Shown here: in pieces, positions 1 to 9,731 of the stretch
Layout of the letters: every line of letters starts with the position of its first letter
Position numbering within the stretch: the first letter of the stretch is position 1
From: Rhodothermales bacterium
GTDB lineage: Bacteria > Bacteroidota > Rhodothermia > Rhodothermales > UBA10348
Reading direction: 5' to 3'
DNA length: 64,000 nucleotides
Assembly (NCBI GenBank): GCA_024711125.1
Contig: JANJTM010000062.1
Coordinates: forward strand, 1-64,000
Notes under the pieces: model-generated
Told to the model about the DNA's origin: nothing
Database searches by the model: none
The model's input: the letters and a program-made list of their open reading frames with translations, nothing else
Translations under genes and position numbers: made by a program

Positions 1-348
1 CGCGGCGGCGTTCCAGCGCACGGCAAGCGCCCCGAGAACGTCCTTCACGCTCTCGGTCGACGCCATGGCGAACACCCCTGCCCCCGAAGCCGAGGCAGCC
101 GCGTGAAGGGCCGCCGTAAGCGGCGCATTCAGGTGCTGGCGGAACAGCGGGTGCCGTACCGTGAAGATGCGCGCCGCGCCGAACCGGGCGACCCGGTCCA
201 CGAACGCCGACGGATCGGGATCGACCAGGACGGCGTCGACCGTCCCCCCGGTGGCCGCCGCCTGCACCCGCGCGTGGGAGAGAACCTCGAGCGACGCGCG
301 GCGGATGCGCCCTTCGTGCGTCGCGACGTATACGAGAATGCTGCTCAT
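1..348 (-). CDS. etfA: Electron transfer flavoprotein alpha subunit, N-terminal part (cut by window edge)
   Basis: EtfA pairs with EtfB to form the soluble FAD carrier that takes electrons from acyl-CoA and other dehydrogenases and hands them to ETF:quinone oxidoreductase. Only the first 116 codons are visible; the frame stays open to base 1. It opens with MSSILVYVATHEGRIRR, a strand-helix opening typical of EtfA. The start lies 10 bases beyond the etfB stop on the same strand, so the two genes are almost certainly cotranscribed. The FAD-binding C-terminal half, which would settle the call, is outside the window; the assignment leans on the EtfB neighbour. Confidence 0.8.
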   Translation of the reverse strand, partial: MSSILVYVATHEGRIRRASLEVLSHARVQAAATGGTVDAVLVDPDPSAFVDRVARFGAARIFTVRHPLFRQHLNAPLTAALHAAASASGAGVFAMASTESVKDVLGALAVRWNAAA

Positions 349-358
349 GGTGCCGCGG

Positions 359-1096
359 TCAGAGTACCTTCGCTTCGTTGGCCAGCCGGTCGGTCAGCGT
401 CCGTACCAGCTCCTCCACATCGCCCTGCCAGACCTGGCCCGGCTCCCTCGGCGGCACCGGTTCGTACGCCCGCACCGAGGTGACCGGACGATCCGGGGCC
501 GGCGCCGAGGGCGACGTCTCGGCGATCGACTTCTTCTTCGCGTCCATGATGCCCCGCAGCGAGGGGATGCGGGGATCGTTCATGTCGTTCGAGCACGTCA
601 CGACGCACGGCATGGGCAGCTCCACGATCTCCTGCCCGGAGTCACCCTGTCGGGTCACGACGAGCCGTCCCCCCGCCGGATCGGCTTCGAGCCCCACGGC
701 ATTCGACGAGTACGGCAGTCCGAGCCGCTCGGCCAGCATGGAACCCGCCAGGCCGGCGTCGGTGTCCTGCGATTGCTTTCCCACGGCGATCACGTCGTAG
801 GGGACGGTCGCCAGGTGGTCGGCGAGAATGGCGGCGACGGCGAACGAGTCGAGGGACCCGGCGTCGTCGAGCACGAGGTGGGTCGCCGCGTCGGCGCCCA
901 TGGCCAGCGCCTTTCGGATGGTCTCCTTGGCCGATTCCGGTCCGAGCAGGAGCAGGTCCACCGTGCCCCCGTGTTTTCCCGTCAGGACCAGCGCCTCCTC
1001 GACGGCCGAGGCGTCGTACGCGTTCAGCACCAGGCGCCCCGTCTGCACGGCCGCGGACACGTCGGGGACCTGCTTGATGCACACACAGAATCGCAT
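359..1096 (-). CDS. etfB: Electron transfer flavoprotein beta subunit
   Basis: EtfB (245 aa) is the AMP-binding partner of EtfA in the cytoplasmic electron carrier of fatty-acid and amino-acid oxidation. The N-terminus MRFCVCIKQVPD is the standard EtfB opening. The family signature region around residues 120-145 (DVIAVGKQSQDTDAG and AERLGLPY) and the AKKKSI motif near residue 195 are present. Length matches the family (about 245-260 aa). The ATG at 1096 is the first in the frame after a candidate promoter at 1159-1190, and no Shine-Dalgarno sequence precedes it. etfA follows 10 bases downstream. Nothing is odd about the gene. Confidence 0.95.
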   Translation of the reverse strand: MRFCVCIKQVPDVSAAVQTGRLVLNAYDASAVEEALVLTGKHGGTVDLLLLGPESAKETIRKALAMGADAATHLVLDDAGSLDSFAVAAILADHLATVPYDVIAVGKQSQDTDAGLAGSMLAERLGLPYSSNAVGLEADPAGGRLVVTRQGDSGQEIVELPMPCVVTCSNDMNDPRIPSLRGIMDAKKKSIAETSPSAPAPDRPVTSVRAYEPVPPREPGQVWQGDVEELVRTLTDRLANEAKVL

Positions 1097-1118
1097 GAAT
1101 ACCCTCGACGGCAGGACG

Positions 1119-1126
1119 TATCTTGC
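1119..1126 (+). promoter_or_regulatory. Candidate -7 element (TATCTTGC) for the gene at 1206
   Basis: TATCTTGC lies in the divergent 109-base gap between etfB and the secreted protein gene. The same eight bases recur in front of the acyltransferase (12217) and the ECF sigma gene (minus, 21073). It fits TAnnTT(T)G. No clear -33 element is seen 19-21 bases upstream, so this is only a candidate. Confidence 0.4.
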
Positions 1127-1158
1127 CCCGCCCGATAGCGTTGGAACAGGCTGTCGGG

Positions 1159-1190
1159 CAAACTACGAACGTGCTCCGCGCCTTCAAAAA
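1159..1190 (-). promoter_or_regulatory. Candidate Bacteroidota-type promoter of etfBA
   Basis: Read on the minus strand, TTTTTG (1190-1185) is followed after exactly 19 bases by TAGTTTG (1165-1159). Bacteroidota promoters recognised by the primary sigma factor have a -33 TTTG and a -7 TAnnTTTG separated by about 19-21 bases. The site ends 62 bases before the etfB start. It is the best complete -33/-7 pair in the window. Confidence 0.55.
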
Positions 1191-1205
1191 GGATTTGTGT
1201 CGACG

Positions 1206-1724
1206 ATGAACGCCCGGATCCAGCCCTCCCTCCTCCCGCTCGCCGCGCTTCTCCTGGCCCTTCTCGCCGCTCCGGCGGGTACGGCCTCGGCCCAACGCTC
1301 CGGACCCTCGATCGGCGTCGGATTCAACAGCGTGCTCAGCGCGAAGCAGGGCCTCGGACTCGGCTTCCGGGTTCGGGCGGCACGGGCAGTGAACAGCGAC
1401 CTGTCCATCGCCGTCGGCAGCGGGTTTACCGGTTTCATTCTCGGCGGCCGAGACGACGCCAGCTACCTGCTCGATCCCGAGTTCTCGGCCATCGTCGCCA
1501 TCGGAAGCGACCGACCCGACGAAGCGACCTACCTGATCGGCGGAGTCGGGGCCTACCTCCCCATCAGCCACTCCTACGAGGGGGGTCCCACGATCCACGG
1601 CGGCATGGGGTGGGTGCGCCAGCTCTACGAGACGAGACTGTTCTACGAGGTCGATCCGCAACTCATCATCGGCGAAACGGCCATCTCGATCGCGATTCCG
1701 TTCCGCGTAGGCGTCATTTTCTGA
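1206..1724 (+). CDS. Small secreted protein, probable outer-membrane barrel, function unknown
   Basis: A 172-aa protein with a clear Sec signal peptide: basic MNAR start, hydrophobic stretch of leucines and alanines, and a TASAQ cleavage site near residue 29. The mature part alternates polar and hydrophobic residues in short strands, is rich in Gly and Tyr, and ends in IPFRVGVIF, whose C-terminal Phe is typical of outer-membrane beta barrels. I do not recognise a named family. The start at 1206 is chosen because it places the signal peptide at the N-terminus; the frame is open further upstream but antisense to etfB. It stands alone between divergent etfBA and hemW, 37 bases before hemW. Confidence 0.7.
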   Translation: MNARIQPSLLPLAALLLALLAAPAGTASAQRSGPSIGVGFNSVLSAKQGLGLGFRVRAARAVNSDLSIAVGSGFTGFILGGRDDASYLLDPEFSAIVAIGSDRPDEATYLIGGVGAYLPISHSYEGGPTIHGGMGWVRQLYETRLFYEVDPQLIIGETAISIAIPFRVGVIF

Positions 1725-1761
1725 TCCCGTCGACAGTGGAGGCCGGAACGACCCGTTCCGC

Positions 1762-2919
1762 ATGGCCGGGCTCTACCTGCATATCCCGTTCTGCGCCAGG
1801 CGCTGCGTTTACTGCGACTTCTACTTCGTGACGACGGCGAAGTCGCACACGCCGCTCGTCGAGGCGATGCGGCGCGAGATCGAACACCGCGCCTCGGAAT
1901 ACGGCGGTTTCGAGCCCGTGGAGACCATCTATTTCGGGGGCGGAACCCCTTCGCGGCTTACCCTCGACGAGGTGGACCGGCTGCTGCAGGCTTGCCACGA
2001 GGGTTTCGACACGCGAAACCTCGAGGAGGTTACCCTCGAGCTGAACCCCGACGACGCCGGCGTAACCTATCTGCGGGGCCTGCGGGACCTCGGCATCGAC
2101 AGGCTGTCCATCGGCGTGCAGTCCTTCTATGCCGACGACCTCGCGTTCATGAACCGGAGCCACGGCGAGGTGCAGGCGCGCGGGGTCGTGGACGCGGCCC
2201 GGGAGGCAGGCTTCACGAACCTGTCGGTCGACCTCATATTCGGCATTCCGAACCAACCGGCCGAGTACTGGGCCGCCAACCTCGAGCGTGCGGTCCGCGC
2301 CGGCGTTCCGCACCTGTCCACGTATTCCCTTACGGTCGAGGAGCGCACGGTGCTGCACAACCAGGTCGAGCGTGGGCTGGTCGTGCCCGCCTCGGACGAC
2401 GAACTCGCCGAGCGGTACCGGTTCACGATGGACTACCTGCGGGGTCATGGGTACGAGCACTACGAGATCTCGTCGTTCGCCCTGCCCGGAGCCCGGTCGG
2501 TGCACAACAGCCGGTACTGGAGCCACCGCAACTATCTCGGTTTCGGGCCGTCGGCCCACTCCTTCTGGTGGCGCGGCCTGCCCGCCCGTCGCTGGGCGAA
2601 CGTGCGCAACCTCGCCTCGTACGTCAGCCTGGTCGACCAGCGGCAGGAACCGGTGGACTTTCGCGAGACCCTGTCGCTCGACACCCTTGCCGACGAGTAC
2701 GTGATGCTTGCCCTGCGTACCGACGACGGGGTGGACCTGGACCTTCTCGAGGATCGCTACGGAACCGACCTGCTCGAGGATCGTGTCGACGCCCTCGCCC
2801 GCCTGGAAGGAGCCGGCATGATCCGGCCCGTCCGCAACCGGCGGGTGCGCCTGACCGATCTCGGAAAAACCCTATGCGACGCGGTCACCACCGAACTGCT
2901 GCCGTCCTCGGAGTCCTGA
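1762..2919 (+). CDS. hemW: Radical SAM protein HemW (haem chaperone; coproporphyrinogen III oxidase-like)
   Basis: A 385-aa radical SAM protein of the HemN/HemW family. The cluster motif CxxxCxxC is at Cys11, Cys15 and Cys18 (HIPFCARRCVYC), and the glycine motif YFGGGTPS sits near residue 57. The short N-terminus, with the motif starting at residue 11, is typical of HemW rather than of true coproporphyrinogen dehydrogenase HemN, which has a longer N-terminal region. HemW binds haem and is thought to insert it into respiratory enzymes, which fits the ctaA/ctaB genes further along. The C-terminal HemN_C winged-helix region is present (residues 300-375). The stop overlaps the next gene by 46 bases. 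Confidence 0.9.
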   Translation: MAGLYLHIPFCARRCVYCDFYFVTTAKSHTPLVEAMRREIEHRASEYGGFEPVETIYFGGGTPSRLTLDEVDRLLQACHEGFDTRNLEEVTLELNPDDAGVTYLRGLRDLGIDRLSIGVQSFYADDLAFMNRSHGEVQARGVVDAAREAGFTNLSVDLIFGIPNQPAEYWAANLERAVRAGVPHLSTYSLTVEERTVLHNQVERGLVVPASDDELAERYRFTMDYLRGHGYEHYEISSFALPGARSVHNSRYWSHRNYLGFGPSAHSFWWRGLPARRWANVRNLASYVSLVDQRQEPVDFRETLSLDTLADEYVMLALRTDDGVDLDLLEDRYGTDLLEDRVDALARLEGAGMIRPVRNRRVRLTDLGKTLCDAVTTELLPSSES

Positions 2920-3380
2920 TCCTCGTCGTCGTCGGCGCCGGGTGCCGGGGAGACGATCGCCGCCCCATCGCCATGGACATCCCCTTCCGGGCAGACGGCA
3001 TCCTGGAGTTTCTCGACGAGGGGGGCGCGGTCAAGCGCCGTATCGCCATCGAGATCGCCGAGTCGGACTCTTCGAAGATCCGCGGTCTCATGGACCGAAG
3101 GGCTCTTCCGGAGCTCGGCGGCATGCTGTTCGTCTACGACCGGCTCGAGCCCCGGTCCTTCTGGATGCGCTCGACGCCCCTGCCGCTCGATATCCTGTTC
3201 CTCGACGGGGACGATACCGTGATCAACGTGGTGGAACGTACCACGCCCTTTTCCGACACGCACATCGAATCGGCAGGGCCCGCGGGCCATGTCCTCGAGG
3301 TCCGGGCCGGAGCGACCGCCCGCTGGGGCGTGGGTCCGGGAACCCGCATCCGGTGGCGCCGCGTCGAACCGGAATCCTGA
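2874..3380 (+). CDS. DUF192 family protein, probable lipoprotein (first of a tandem pair)
   Basis: A 168-aa protein with a hydrophobic N-terminal segment ending VVGAGC, a weak lipobox with Cys24. Residues 40-165 form the DUF192 domain; the hallmark region runs RGLMDRRALPELGGMLFVY followed by SFWMRST and PLDILFLD. DUF192 proteins are small extracytoplasmic beta-rich proteins of unknown role. The ATG at 2874 lies inside the end of hemW in another frame, giving a 46-base overlap; this start keeps the export signal, and the next in-frame ATG would remove it. The next gene encodes a paralogue 13 bases downstream. Confidence 0.8.
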   Translation: MRRGHHRTAAVLGVLILVVVGAGCRGDDRRPIAMDIPFRADGILEFLDEGGAVKRRIAIEIAESDSSKIRGLMDRRALPELGGMLFVYDRLEPRSFWMRSTPLPLDILFLDGDDTVINVVERTTPFSDTHIESAGPAGHVLEVRAGATARWGVGPGTRIRWRRVEPES

Positions 3381-3393
3381 CGTGTCCTTCCCC

Positions 3394-3873
3394 ATGCGCT
3401 TCCTTCCCCCCCTCGCGATCGTCCTCCTCGTCACCGGCTGCGGCCCGACGCCCGAACCCGTCTCCGGACCGCCGGCCGCCGTGGAAGTGCCGTTCACCGC
3501 CGAAGGACGGCTCGCCTTCGTGCGGGACGGAAACCCGCTCGTCACGATCACCATCGAGATCGCGGACGACGATTCCACCCGCACACGGGGCCTGATGCAG
3601 CGTTCCGGCCTGCCCGAGAACTCCGGAATGCTCTTCATCTTCCCGCTCGAGGAAGTCCAGAGTTTCTGGATGGCGAATACGCAGATGGCCCTGGACCTCG
3701 TGTTCGTGGACGGGCAGGGACGCATCGACTCGATCGCACGGTACGCCAAACCGTTGTCCACCGAGCCGGTCGTATCGGCCGGACCGGCCCGCTACGTGGT
3801 GGAGGTCGAGGCCGGATTCGCCGACACGTGGGGACTCGTGGAGGGCGATTCCGTCGACTGGGAGCGTTACTGA
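3394..3873 (+). CDS. DUF192 family lipoprotein (second of a tandem pair)
   Basis: A 159-aa lipoprotein precursor: MRFLPPLAIVLLVTGC is a clean signal with lipobox VTGC. The mature protein is a DUF192 domain with the same landmarks as its neighbour: RGLMQRSGLPENSGMLFIF, SFWMANT and ALDLVFVD. The two products align along their whole mature length, so this is a tandem duplication. The start at 3394 gives the lipoprotein signal; an in-frame GTG at 3382 would only add four residues. The gene ends 41 bases before a convergent Fe-S carrier gene. Function unknown. Confidence 0.85.
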   Translation: MRFLPPLAIVLLVTGCGPTPEPVSGPPAAVEVPFTAEGRLAFVRDGNPLVTITIEIADDDSTRTRGLMQRSGLPENSGMLFIFPLEEVQSFWMANTQMALDLVFVDGQGRIDSIARYAKPLSTEPVVSAGPARYVVEVEAGFADTWGLVEGDSVDWERY

Positions 3874-3882
3874 TCCCGCGAG

Positions 3883-3909
3883 GCGCCCCGGCTGACAGGC
3901 TCCGGGCGC
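3883..3909. terminator. Weak bulged hairpin between convergent genes
   Basis: GCGCCCCGG (3883-3891) can pair with CCGGGCGC (3902-3909) with one bulged C and a 10-base loop. It lies in the 41-base gap between the DUF192 gene and the convergent A-type carrier. There is no T-run on either side, so termination is only suggested by position. Confidence 0.25.
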
Positions 3910-3914
3910 GGGGT

Positions 3915-4247
3915 TCAGAGCCCGAACGACTCTCCGCAGGCGCAGGTGCGCGCGGCCTGTGGGTTCGAGAAGTGGAATCCCTTGCCCTCGAGGCCGTCCG
4001 AGAAATCGAGTACGGTGCCTTCGAGGTAGAGTCGGCTTCGCTTGTCCACCACGACCCTCAGCGCCCCCTGAAGACTCACCGCATCGGTGTCCTGTACCGT
4101 CGTGTCCCACCCCAGCTCGTACGCAAGGCCGGAGCATCCGCCCTGCACGACGGCGATACGCAGGGCGGTCGTGGAGAGGTCCACCGCCTCGTCGGCGGCG
4201 GTCGAAGCGAGCTTCGCGAGCGCGCGGTCGGTGATGGTAACGTCCAT
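3915..4247 (-). CDS. A-type iron-sulfur cluster carrier (ErpA/SufA/IscA family)
   Basis: A 110-aa HesB/IscA-type carrier that accepts a nascent Fe-S cluster from the scaffold and delivers it to target proteins. The three invariant cysteines are present: Cys38 in GGCSGLAYELG and the C-terminal pair Cys102 and Cys104 in TCACGESF. The start at 4247 gives the family length; the frame is open upstream but shows no family similarity. A TACGTTCC sequence (4264-4257 on the minus strand) close to the start could be a -7 element. The gene diverges from the suf operon across a 184-base region and surely serves the same pathway. I cannot decide between ErpA and SufA from sequence alone. Confidence 0.9.
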   Translation of the reverse strand: MDVTITDRALAKLASTAADEAVDLSTTALRIAVVQGGCSGLAYELGWDTTVQDTDAVSLQGALRVVVDKRSRLYLEGTVLDFSDGLEGKGFHFSNPQAARTCACGESFGL

Positions 4248-4431
4248 GGAGTCGACGGAACGTAGAAAGAATGGAAACGGCCGCTCCGGCGGCGGGTTTC
4301 CCTGCCTCGGTAAACCCACCGTGAAAGCGCCCCGAGGACCCGGCATTTCGGAACCGGGACACCGCGAAGTCGTGTCACGGTAGACTGAATCTAAATAAGC
4401 CGATCCGGCCTTCCGGATCCCGGCCTCGTCC

Positions 4432-5892
<1,461 letters not shown>

Positions 5893-5929
5893 GCCCGTCC
5901 CTGCATCCCGCCATCACCGTCGTATTTCC

Positions 5930-6691
5930 ATGCTCGAGATAAAGAACCTGCACGCACGCATCGAAGAGTCGGGTACCGAGATCCTGAAGGGCATCGACCT
6001 GGTGATCCGCCCGGGCGAGGTCCACGCCATCATGGGTCCGAACGGCTCCGGCAAATCCACCCTGGCCTCGGTGCTCGCCGGGCGCGAGGGGTACGAGGTA
6101 ACCGACGGGTCGGTCACCTTCGACCGCAAGGACCTGCTCGAACTCGAGCCGGACGAGCGGGCGCGCGAAGGGCTGTTCCTGGCGTTCCAGTATCCCGTGG
6201 AACTGCCCGGCGTGAGCATGTCGAATTTCCTGCGCCAGGCCGTGAACTCGGTCCGTGCCCACCGTGGCGAGGACGAACTGAGTTCGGTCGATTTCCTTCG
6301 CACGATGAAGGAAAAGGCGGCGTACGTGCAGCTCGATCCCAGCCTCAAGCAGCGCTCGGTCAACGAGGGATTCTCGGGCGGAGAAAAGAAGCGCAACGAG
6401 ATCTTCCAGATGGCGATGCTCGAACCGCGCCTCGCGATACTCGACGAGACCGATTCGGGACTCGATATCGACGCGCTTCGCATCGTCGCCGACGGGGTCA
6501 ACCGGCTTCGGTCCCGCGACCGTTCGTTCCTCGTGATCACGCACTACCAGCGCCTGCTGAACTACATCGTGCCCGACTTCGTGCACGTGCTCGTCGGGGG
6601 GCGCATCGTGAAATCGGGCGGACGCGAACTGGCACTCCACCTCGAGGAGCAGGGCTACGACTGGATCCGGGAGGAGGCCGTCGGCGCCTGA
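5930..6691 (+). CDS. sufC: Fe-S cluster assembly ATPase SufC
   Basis: SufC (253 aa) is the ABC-type ATPase of the SufBC2D complex; it drives shape change of the scaffold and is cytoplasmic, not a transporter. The Walker A motif GPNGSGKST is at about residue 36, the family-specific signature SGGEKKRNEI near residue 148, and the Walker B region LAILDETDSGLD just after it. The DETDSGLD form is characteristic of SufC. The gene starts 37 bases after sufB and is followed by sufD after 16 bases. Confidence 0.97.
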   Translation: MLEIKNLHARIEESGTEILKGIDLVIRPGEVHAIMGPNGSGKSTLASVLAGREGYEVTDGSVTFDRKDLLELEPDERAREGLFLAFQYPVELPGVSMSNFLRQAVNSVRAHRGEDELSSVDFLRTMKEKAAYVQLDPSLKQRSVNEGFSGGEKKRNEIFQMAMLEPRLAILDETDSGLDIDALRIVADGVNRLRSRDRSFLVITHYQRLLNYIVPDFVHVLVGGRIVKSGGRELALHLEEQGYDWIREEAVGA

Positions 6692-6707
6692 GCCGCGAGC
6701 GAGCGAC

Positions 6708-8030
6708 ATGACGAATACCGATTCCCTGAAACCCGCCGAGCGCGGTTTCGTCGAGTTCTGGAGGGCCGCCGACGGGCACGTGCTGAACGGCCGTGACCCC
6801 GGATTGGCTGCCGCCCGACGCTCGGCGATCGAACGCTTCGCGGAAGTCGGCCTTCCGCCCGAGAAATCCGAGGCCTGGAAGTACACCAACATCCGTCGTC
6901 TCGTCGAGGCCTGGGCCGGCACCGACCCCGTCGCCGAAGGACCCGACCCCGGCCCGGTCGACGGGCTCTTCCTGGTCCCGGGCGACGCCTGGCGGGTCGT
7001 CATGGTCAACGGCCGGTTCGACGAGGCGCGGTCTGCGCTCGCCGGTCTCCCGTCGGGCGTCACGGTCGCGTCGATCGCCGAGGGTGCGTCCTCGCGTCCC
7101 GAGGTGTTCGCACGCTCGTTCGGAGCCACCCGCCCGGAGGGAGCCGACGGATTCGTGGCCCTGAACACCGCTTTCGCCCAGTCGGGCCTCTTCGTGCACG
7201 TCCCGCGCGGCACGCAGCTCGGCCGGCCCATCGAGATCCTGTTCCTGTCCGGCAGCGAGCGCCGCGGGTTCGTACAGCCGCGGGTGCTCTTCGTCGCGGA
7301 CGAGGGCTCTTCGGCCCGTATCGTCGAGAACTGGCGTTCCTTCGGCGAAGGCGCGGTCTTCACGAACGCCGTGTCGGAGTTCCTCGTCGCGCGCGACGCC
7401 GCCGTGGACCACGTGCGCATCGTCGACGAGCACGCGTCATCGGTGCACGTGCACTATCTCCAGGCCCGCCAACTCGGCTCCAGTACCTTTTCGACCGTTT
7501 CCTTCGTGTTCGGAGGCGGAACGGTGCGCAGCGACGCCTACCTCCTGCCCGACGCCGAACACTGCGAGACGCACCTGAACGGATTTTATTTCGCCCGCGG
7601 GTCGGCACAGGTGGACAACCATACGCTGGTCGACCACGCGCGCCCGAATTGCGAATCGAACGAACTCTACAAGGGAATCCTGGACGGGCAGGCAACCGGC
7701 GTCTTCAACGGCAAGGTCCTCGTGCGCCAGGACGCCCAGAAGACCAACGCGTACCAGTCCAACAAGAGCGTGGTCCTCAGCGAGACGGCGCGGATGTTCT
7801 CGAAGCCCGAGCTCGAGATCTACGCCGACGACGTGAAGTGCTCCCACGGAGCGACGACCGGCCGCCTGGACGACGACGCCTTCTTCTACCTGCGGGCGCG
7901 TGGCATTCCGCCCGCCAAGGCCCGGCTGCTCCTGCTGCAGGCGTTCTCGGGCGACGTGTTCGAGACCGTGCGCGACGAAGCCCTGCGGGAGCGGCTCCTG
8001 GCCCGGTTGGAAGCCCTGCTCTACGCCTGA
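6708..8030 (+). CDS. sufD: Fe-S cluster assembly protein SufD
   Basis: SufD (440 aa) is the SufB paralogue that completes the SufBC2D scaffold and is needed for iron supply. The N-terminal helical part contains PPEKSEAWKYTNIRRL, the usual SufD segment, and the C-terminal beta-helix carries KTNAYQSNKSVVLS, CSHGATTGRLDDDAFFYL and RARGIPPAKARLLLL. Length is in the family range. It lies between sufC and sufS with gaps of 16 and 7 bases. Confidence 0.96.
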   Translation: MTNTDSLKPAERGFVEFWRAADGHVLNGRDPGLAAARRSAIERFAEVGLPPEKSEAWKYTNIRRLVEAWAGTDPVAEGPDPGPVDGLFLVPGDAWRVVMVNGRFDEARSALAGLPSGVTVASIAEGASSRPEVFARSFGATRPEGADGFVALNTAFAQSGLFVHVPRGTQLGRPIEILFLSGSERRGFVQPRVLFVADEGSSARIVENWRSFGEGAVFTNAVSEFLVARDAAVDHVRIVDEHASSVHVHYLQARQLGSSTFSTVSFVFGGGTVRSDAYLLPDAEHCETHLNGFYFARGSAQVDNHTLVDHARPNCESNELYKGILDGQATGVFNGKVLVRQDAQKTNAYQSNKSVVLSETARMFSKPELEIYADDVKCSHGATTGRLDDDAFFYLRARGIPPAKARLLLLQAFSGDVFETVRDEALRERLLARLEALLYA

Positions 8031-8037
8031 GGCCGCG

Positions 8038-9279
8038 ATGAAGGACCGCCCGCACGTCGCTCCCTTCGATCCGGAACGTCTCCGGGCAGAGTTTCCGGCG
8101 CTGGGCATCGAAGTGCACGGCAAGCCGCTCGTGTATCTCGACAACGCGGCGACGACGCAGAAGCCGCGCGCGGTATTGGACCGCATCGTACGCTACTACG
8201 AGCAGGAGAACGCGAACGTGCACCGGGGCGTGCATGCCCTCAGCCAGATCGCGACCGAGGCGTACGAGGGCGCTCGGGCGCGGATCGCGTCGTTCCTGGG
8301 CGCGTCCGGACCCGACGAAATCGTCTTCACGCGCGGAACGACCGAGAGCATCAACCTCGTGGCCCACGGTTTCGCACGCTCGGTGCTCGGACCGGGCGAC
8401 GAAATCGTGATTACCCACCTCGAGCATCACTCGAACATCGTCCCCTGGCAGCTTGCGGCGGAAGCGACCGGAGCCGTAGTGCGGGTTGTTCCGATCGATG
8501 AGGACGGCACGGTCGATTTCGACGCGTACCTCGATCTTCTCGGCAGTCGAACGCGCATCGTTTCCGTCAGCCATGTCTCGAACTCCCTCGGGACGGTCAA
8601 TCCCGTGGAGCGGTTCGTTCGGGCCGCGCACGAACACGGTATTCCCGTGCTCGTGGACGGCGCGCAGGCCGTCGCGCACGCCCCCGTCGACGTGCGCGCG
8701 CTCGACGTCGATTATTACTGCCTGTCCGGCCACAAGATGTTCGGCCCCACCGGGATCGGCGCGCTGTACGGAAAGGCCGAGGCGCTCGACCGGCTTCCGC
8801 CCTGGCAGGGTGGTGGGGACATGATCGCTTCGGTGTCCTTCGCGGGGACGACGTACGCCGCCCCACCCCTGCGCTTCGAGGCCGGCACCCCCCACATCGA
8901 GGGCGCCGTGGGCCTCGCGGCCGCCATCGACTTTCTCGGGGCCGTGGATCGCGATGCCGCCGCCGCCCACGAGGCCGAACTGGTTCGATATGCCCACGAA
9001 CGGCTGGCGTCGATTCCGGGCATCAGGTTCATCGGCACCTCGCCGCACAAGACGGCGGTGGTCTCGTTTCTCGTCGGCTCGCTGCATCCGTACGATGTCG
9101 GCACGCTCGTCGACCGTTTCGGCGTCGCGGTACGTACGGGACACCATTGCACCGAACCGGTCATGGCGCGGTACGGGATCCCGGGCACGGTGCGCGCATC
9201 GTTCGCCCTGTACAATACGAAGGCCGACGTGGACGCGTTGGTCGAGGCCGTCGACCGGGCCCGGCGCCTGCTCTCATGA
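8038..9279 (+). CDS. sufS: Cysteine desulfurase SufS
   Basis: SufS (413 aa) is the PLP enzyme that removes sulfur from L-cysteine as a persulfide for cluster assembly. Landmarks are YLDNAATTQKP near residue 40, the PLP lysine Lys233 in SGHKMFGPTGIG, and the active-site Cys371 in RTGHHCTEPVM, all typical of group II desulfurases. The ATG at 8038 sits 7 bases after the sufD stop; the frame is open further upstream but that part overlaps sufD. The stop overlaps the sufE start (ATGA), implying translational coupling between the desulfurase and its partner. Confidence 0.96.
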   Translation: MKDRPHVAPFDPERLRAEFPALGIEVHGKPLVYLDNAATTQKPRAVLDRIVRYYEQENANVHRGVHALSQIATEAYEGARARIASFLGASGPDEIVFTRGTTESINLVAHGFARSVLGPGDEIVITHLEHHSNIVPWQLAAEATGAVVRVVPIDEDGTVDFDAYLDLLGSRTRIVSVSHVSNSLGTVNPVERFVRAAHEHGIPVLVDGAQAVAHAPVDVRALDVDYYCLSGHKMFGPTGIGALYGKAEALDRLPPWQGGGDMIASVSFAGTTYAAPPLRFEAGTPHIEGAVGLAAAIDFLGAVDRDAAAAHEAELVRYAHERLASIPGIRFIGTSPHKTAVVSFLVGSLHPYDVGTLVDRFGVAVRTGHHCTEPVMARYGIPGTVRASFALYNTKADVDALVEAVDRARRLLS

Positions 9280-9731
9280 GTCTTCGTTCCGACCATCCCG
9301 CCCTTCCCCGCATTCGCGAGGTCGTCGAGGAGTTCTCGCTATTCGACGACTGGACGGGCCGCTACGAGCACCTGATCGAGCAGGCGCGCTCGCTTCGGCC
9401 CCTGGACGAGCGACATCGCGTGGAAGCGAATCGCGTACACGGATGCCAGTCCCAGGTCTGGCTGGTGGCGCGGGTCGAATCGGGCCGCGTCCGCTTCGAG
9501 GCCGACTCGGATGCCCTGATCACCCGCGGGCTCGTCGCGCTCCTGGTCCGCGTTTTCGACGGCCTGGAACCCGCCGACATCGCAGAGGCAGATACCGACT
9601 GGATGGCCGAGATCGGCATGCAGGACCACCTGTCCACCACGCGCAAGAATGGCCTCGATGCCATGGTTCGACGGCTGAGGACGCTGGCCGCTGCTTCGGA
9701 ACGTGGTAACCCCTCGAATCTGCCGACATGA
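9276..9731 (+). CDS. sufE: Sulfur acceptor protein SufE
   Basis: SufE (151 aa) accepts the persulfide from SufS and passes it to SufB, protecting the sulfur from release. The catalytic cysteine is Cys57 in VHGCQSQVW, the family signature. The segment LSTTRKNGLDAMVRR near the C-terminus is also conserved. It overlaps the sufS stop by four bases and its own stop overlaps the start of the next gene in the same ATGA arrangement, so sufS, sufE and the MIP18 protein are translated as a coupled set. Confidence 0.95.
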   Translation: MSLRSDHPALPRIREVVEEFSLFDDWTGRYEHLIEQARSLRPLDERHRVEANRVHGCQSQVWLVARVESGRVRFEADSDALITRGLVALLVRVFDGLEPADIAEADTDWMAEIGMQDHLSTTRKNGLDAMVRRLRTLAAASERGNPSNLPT

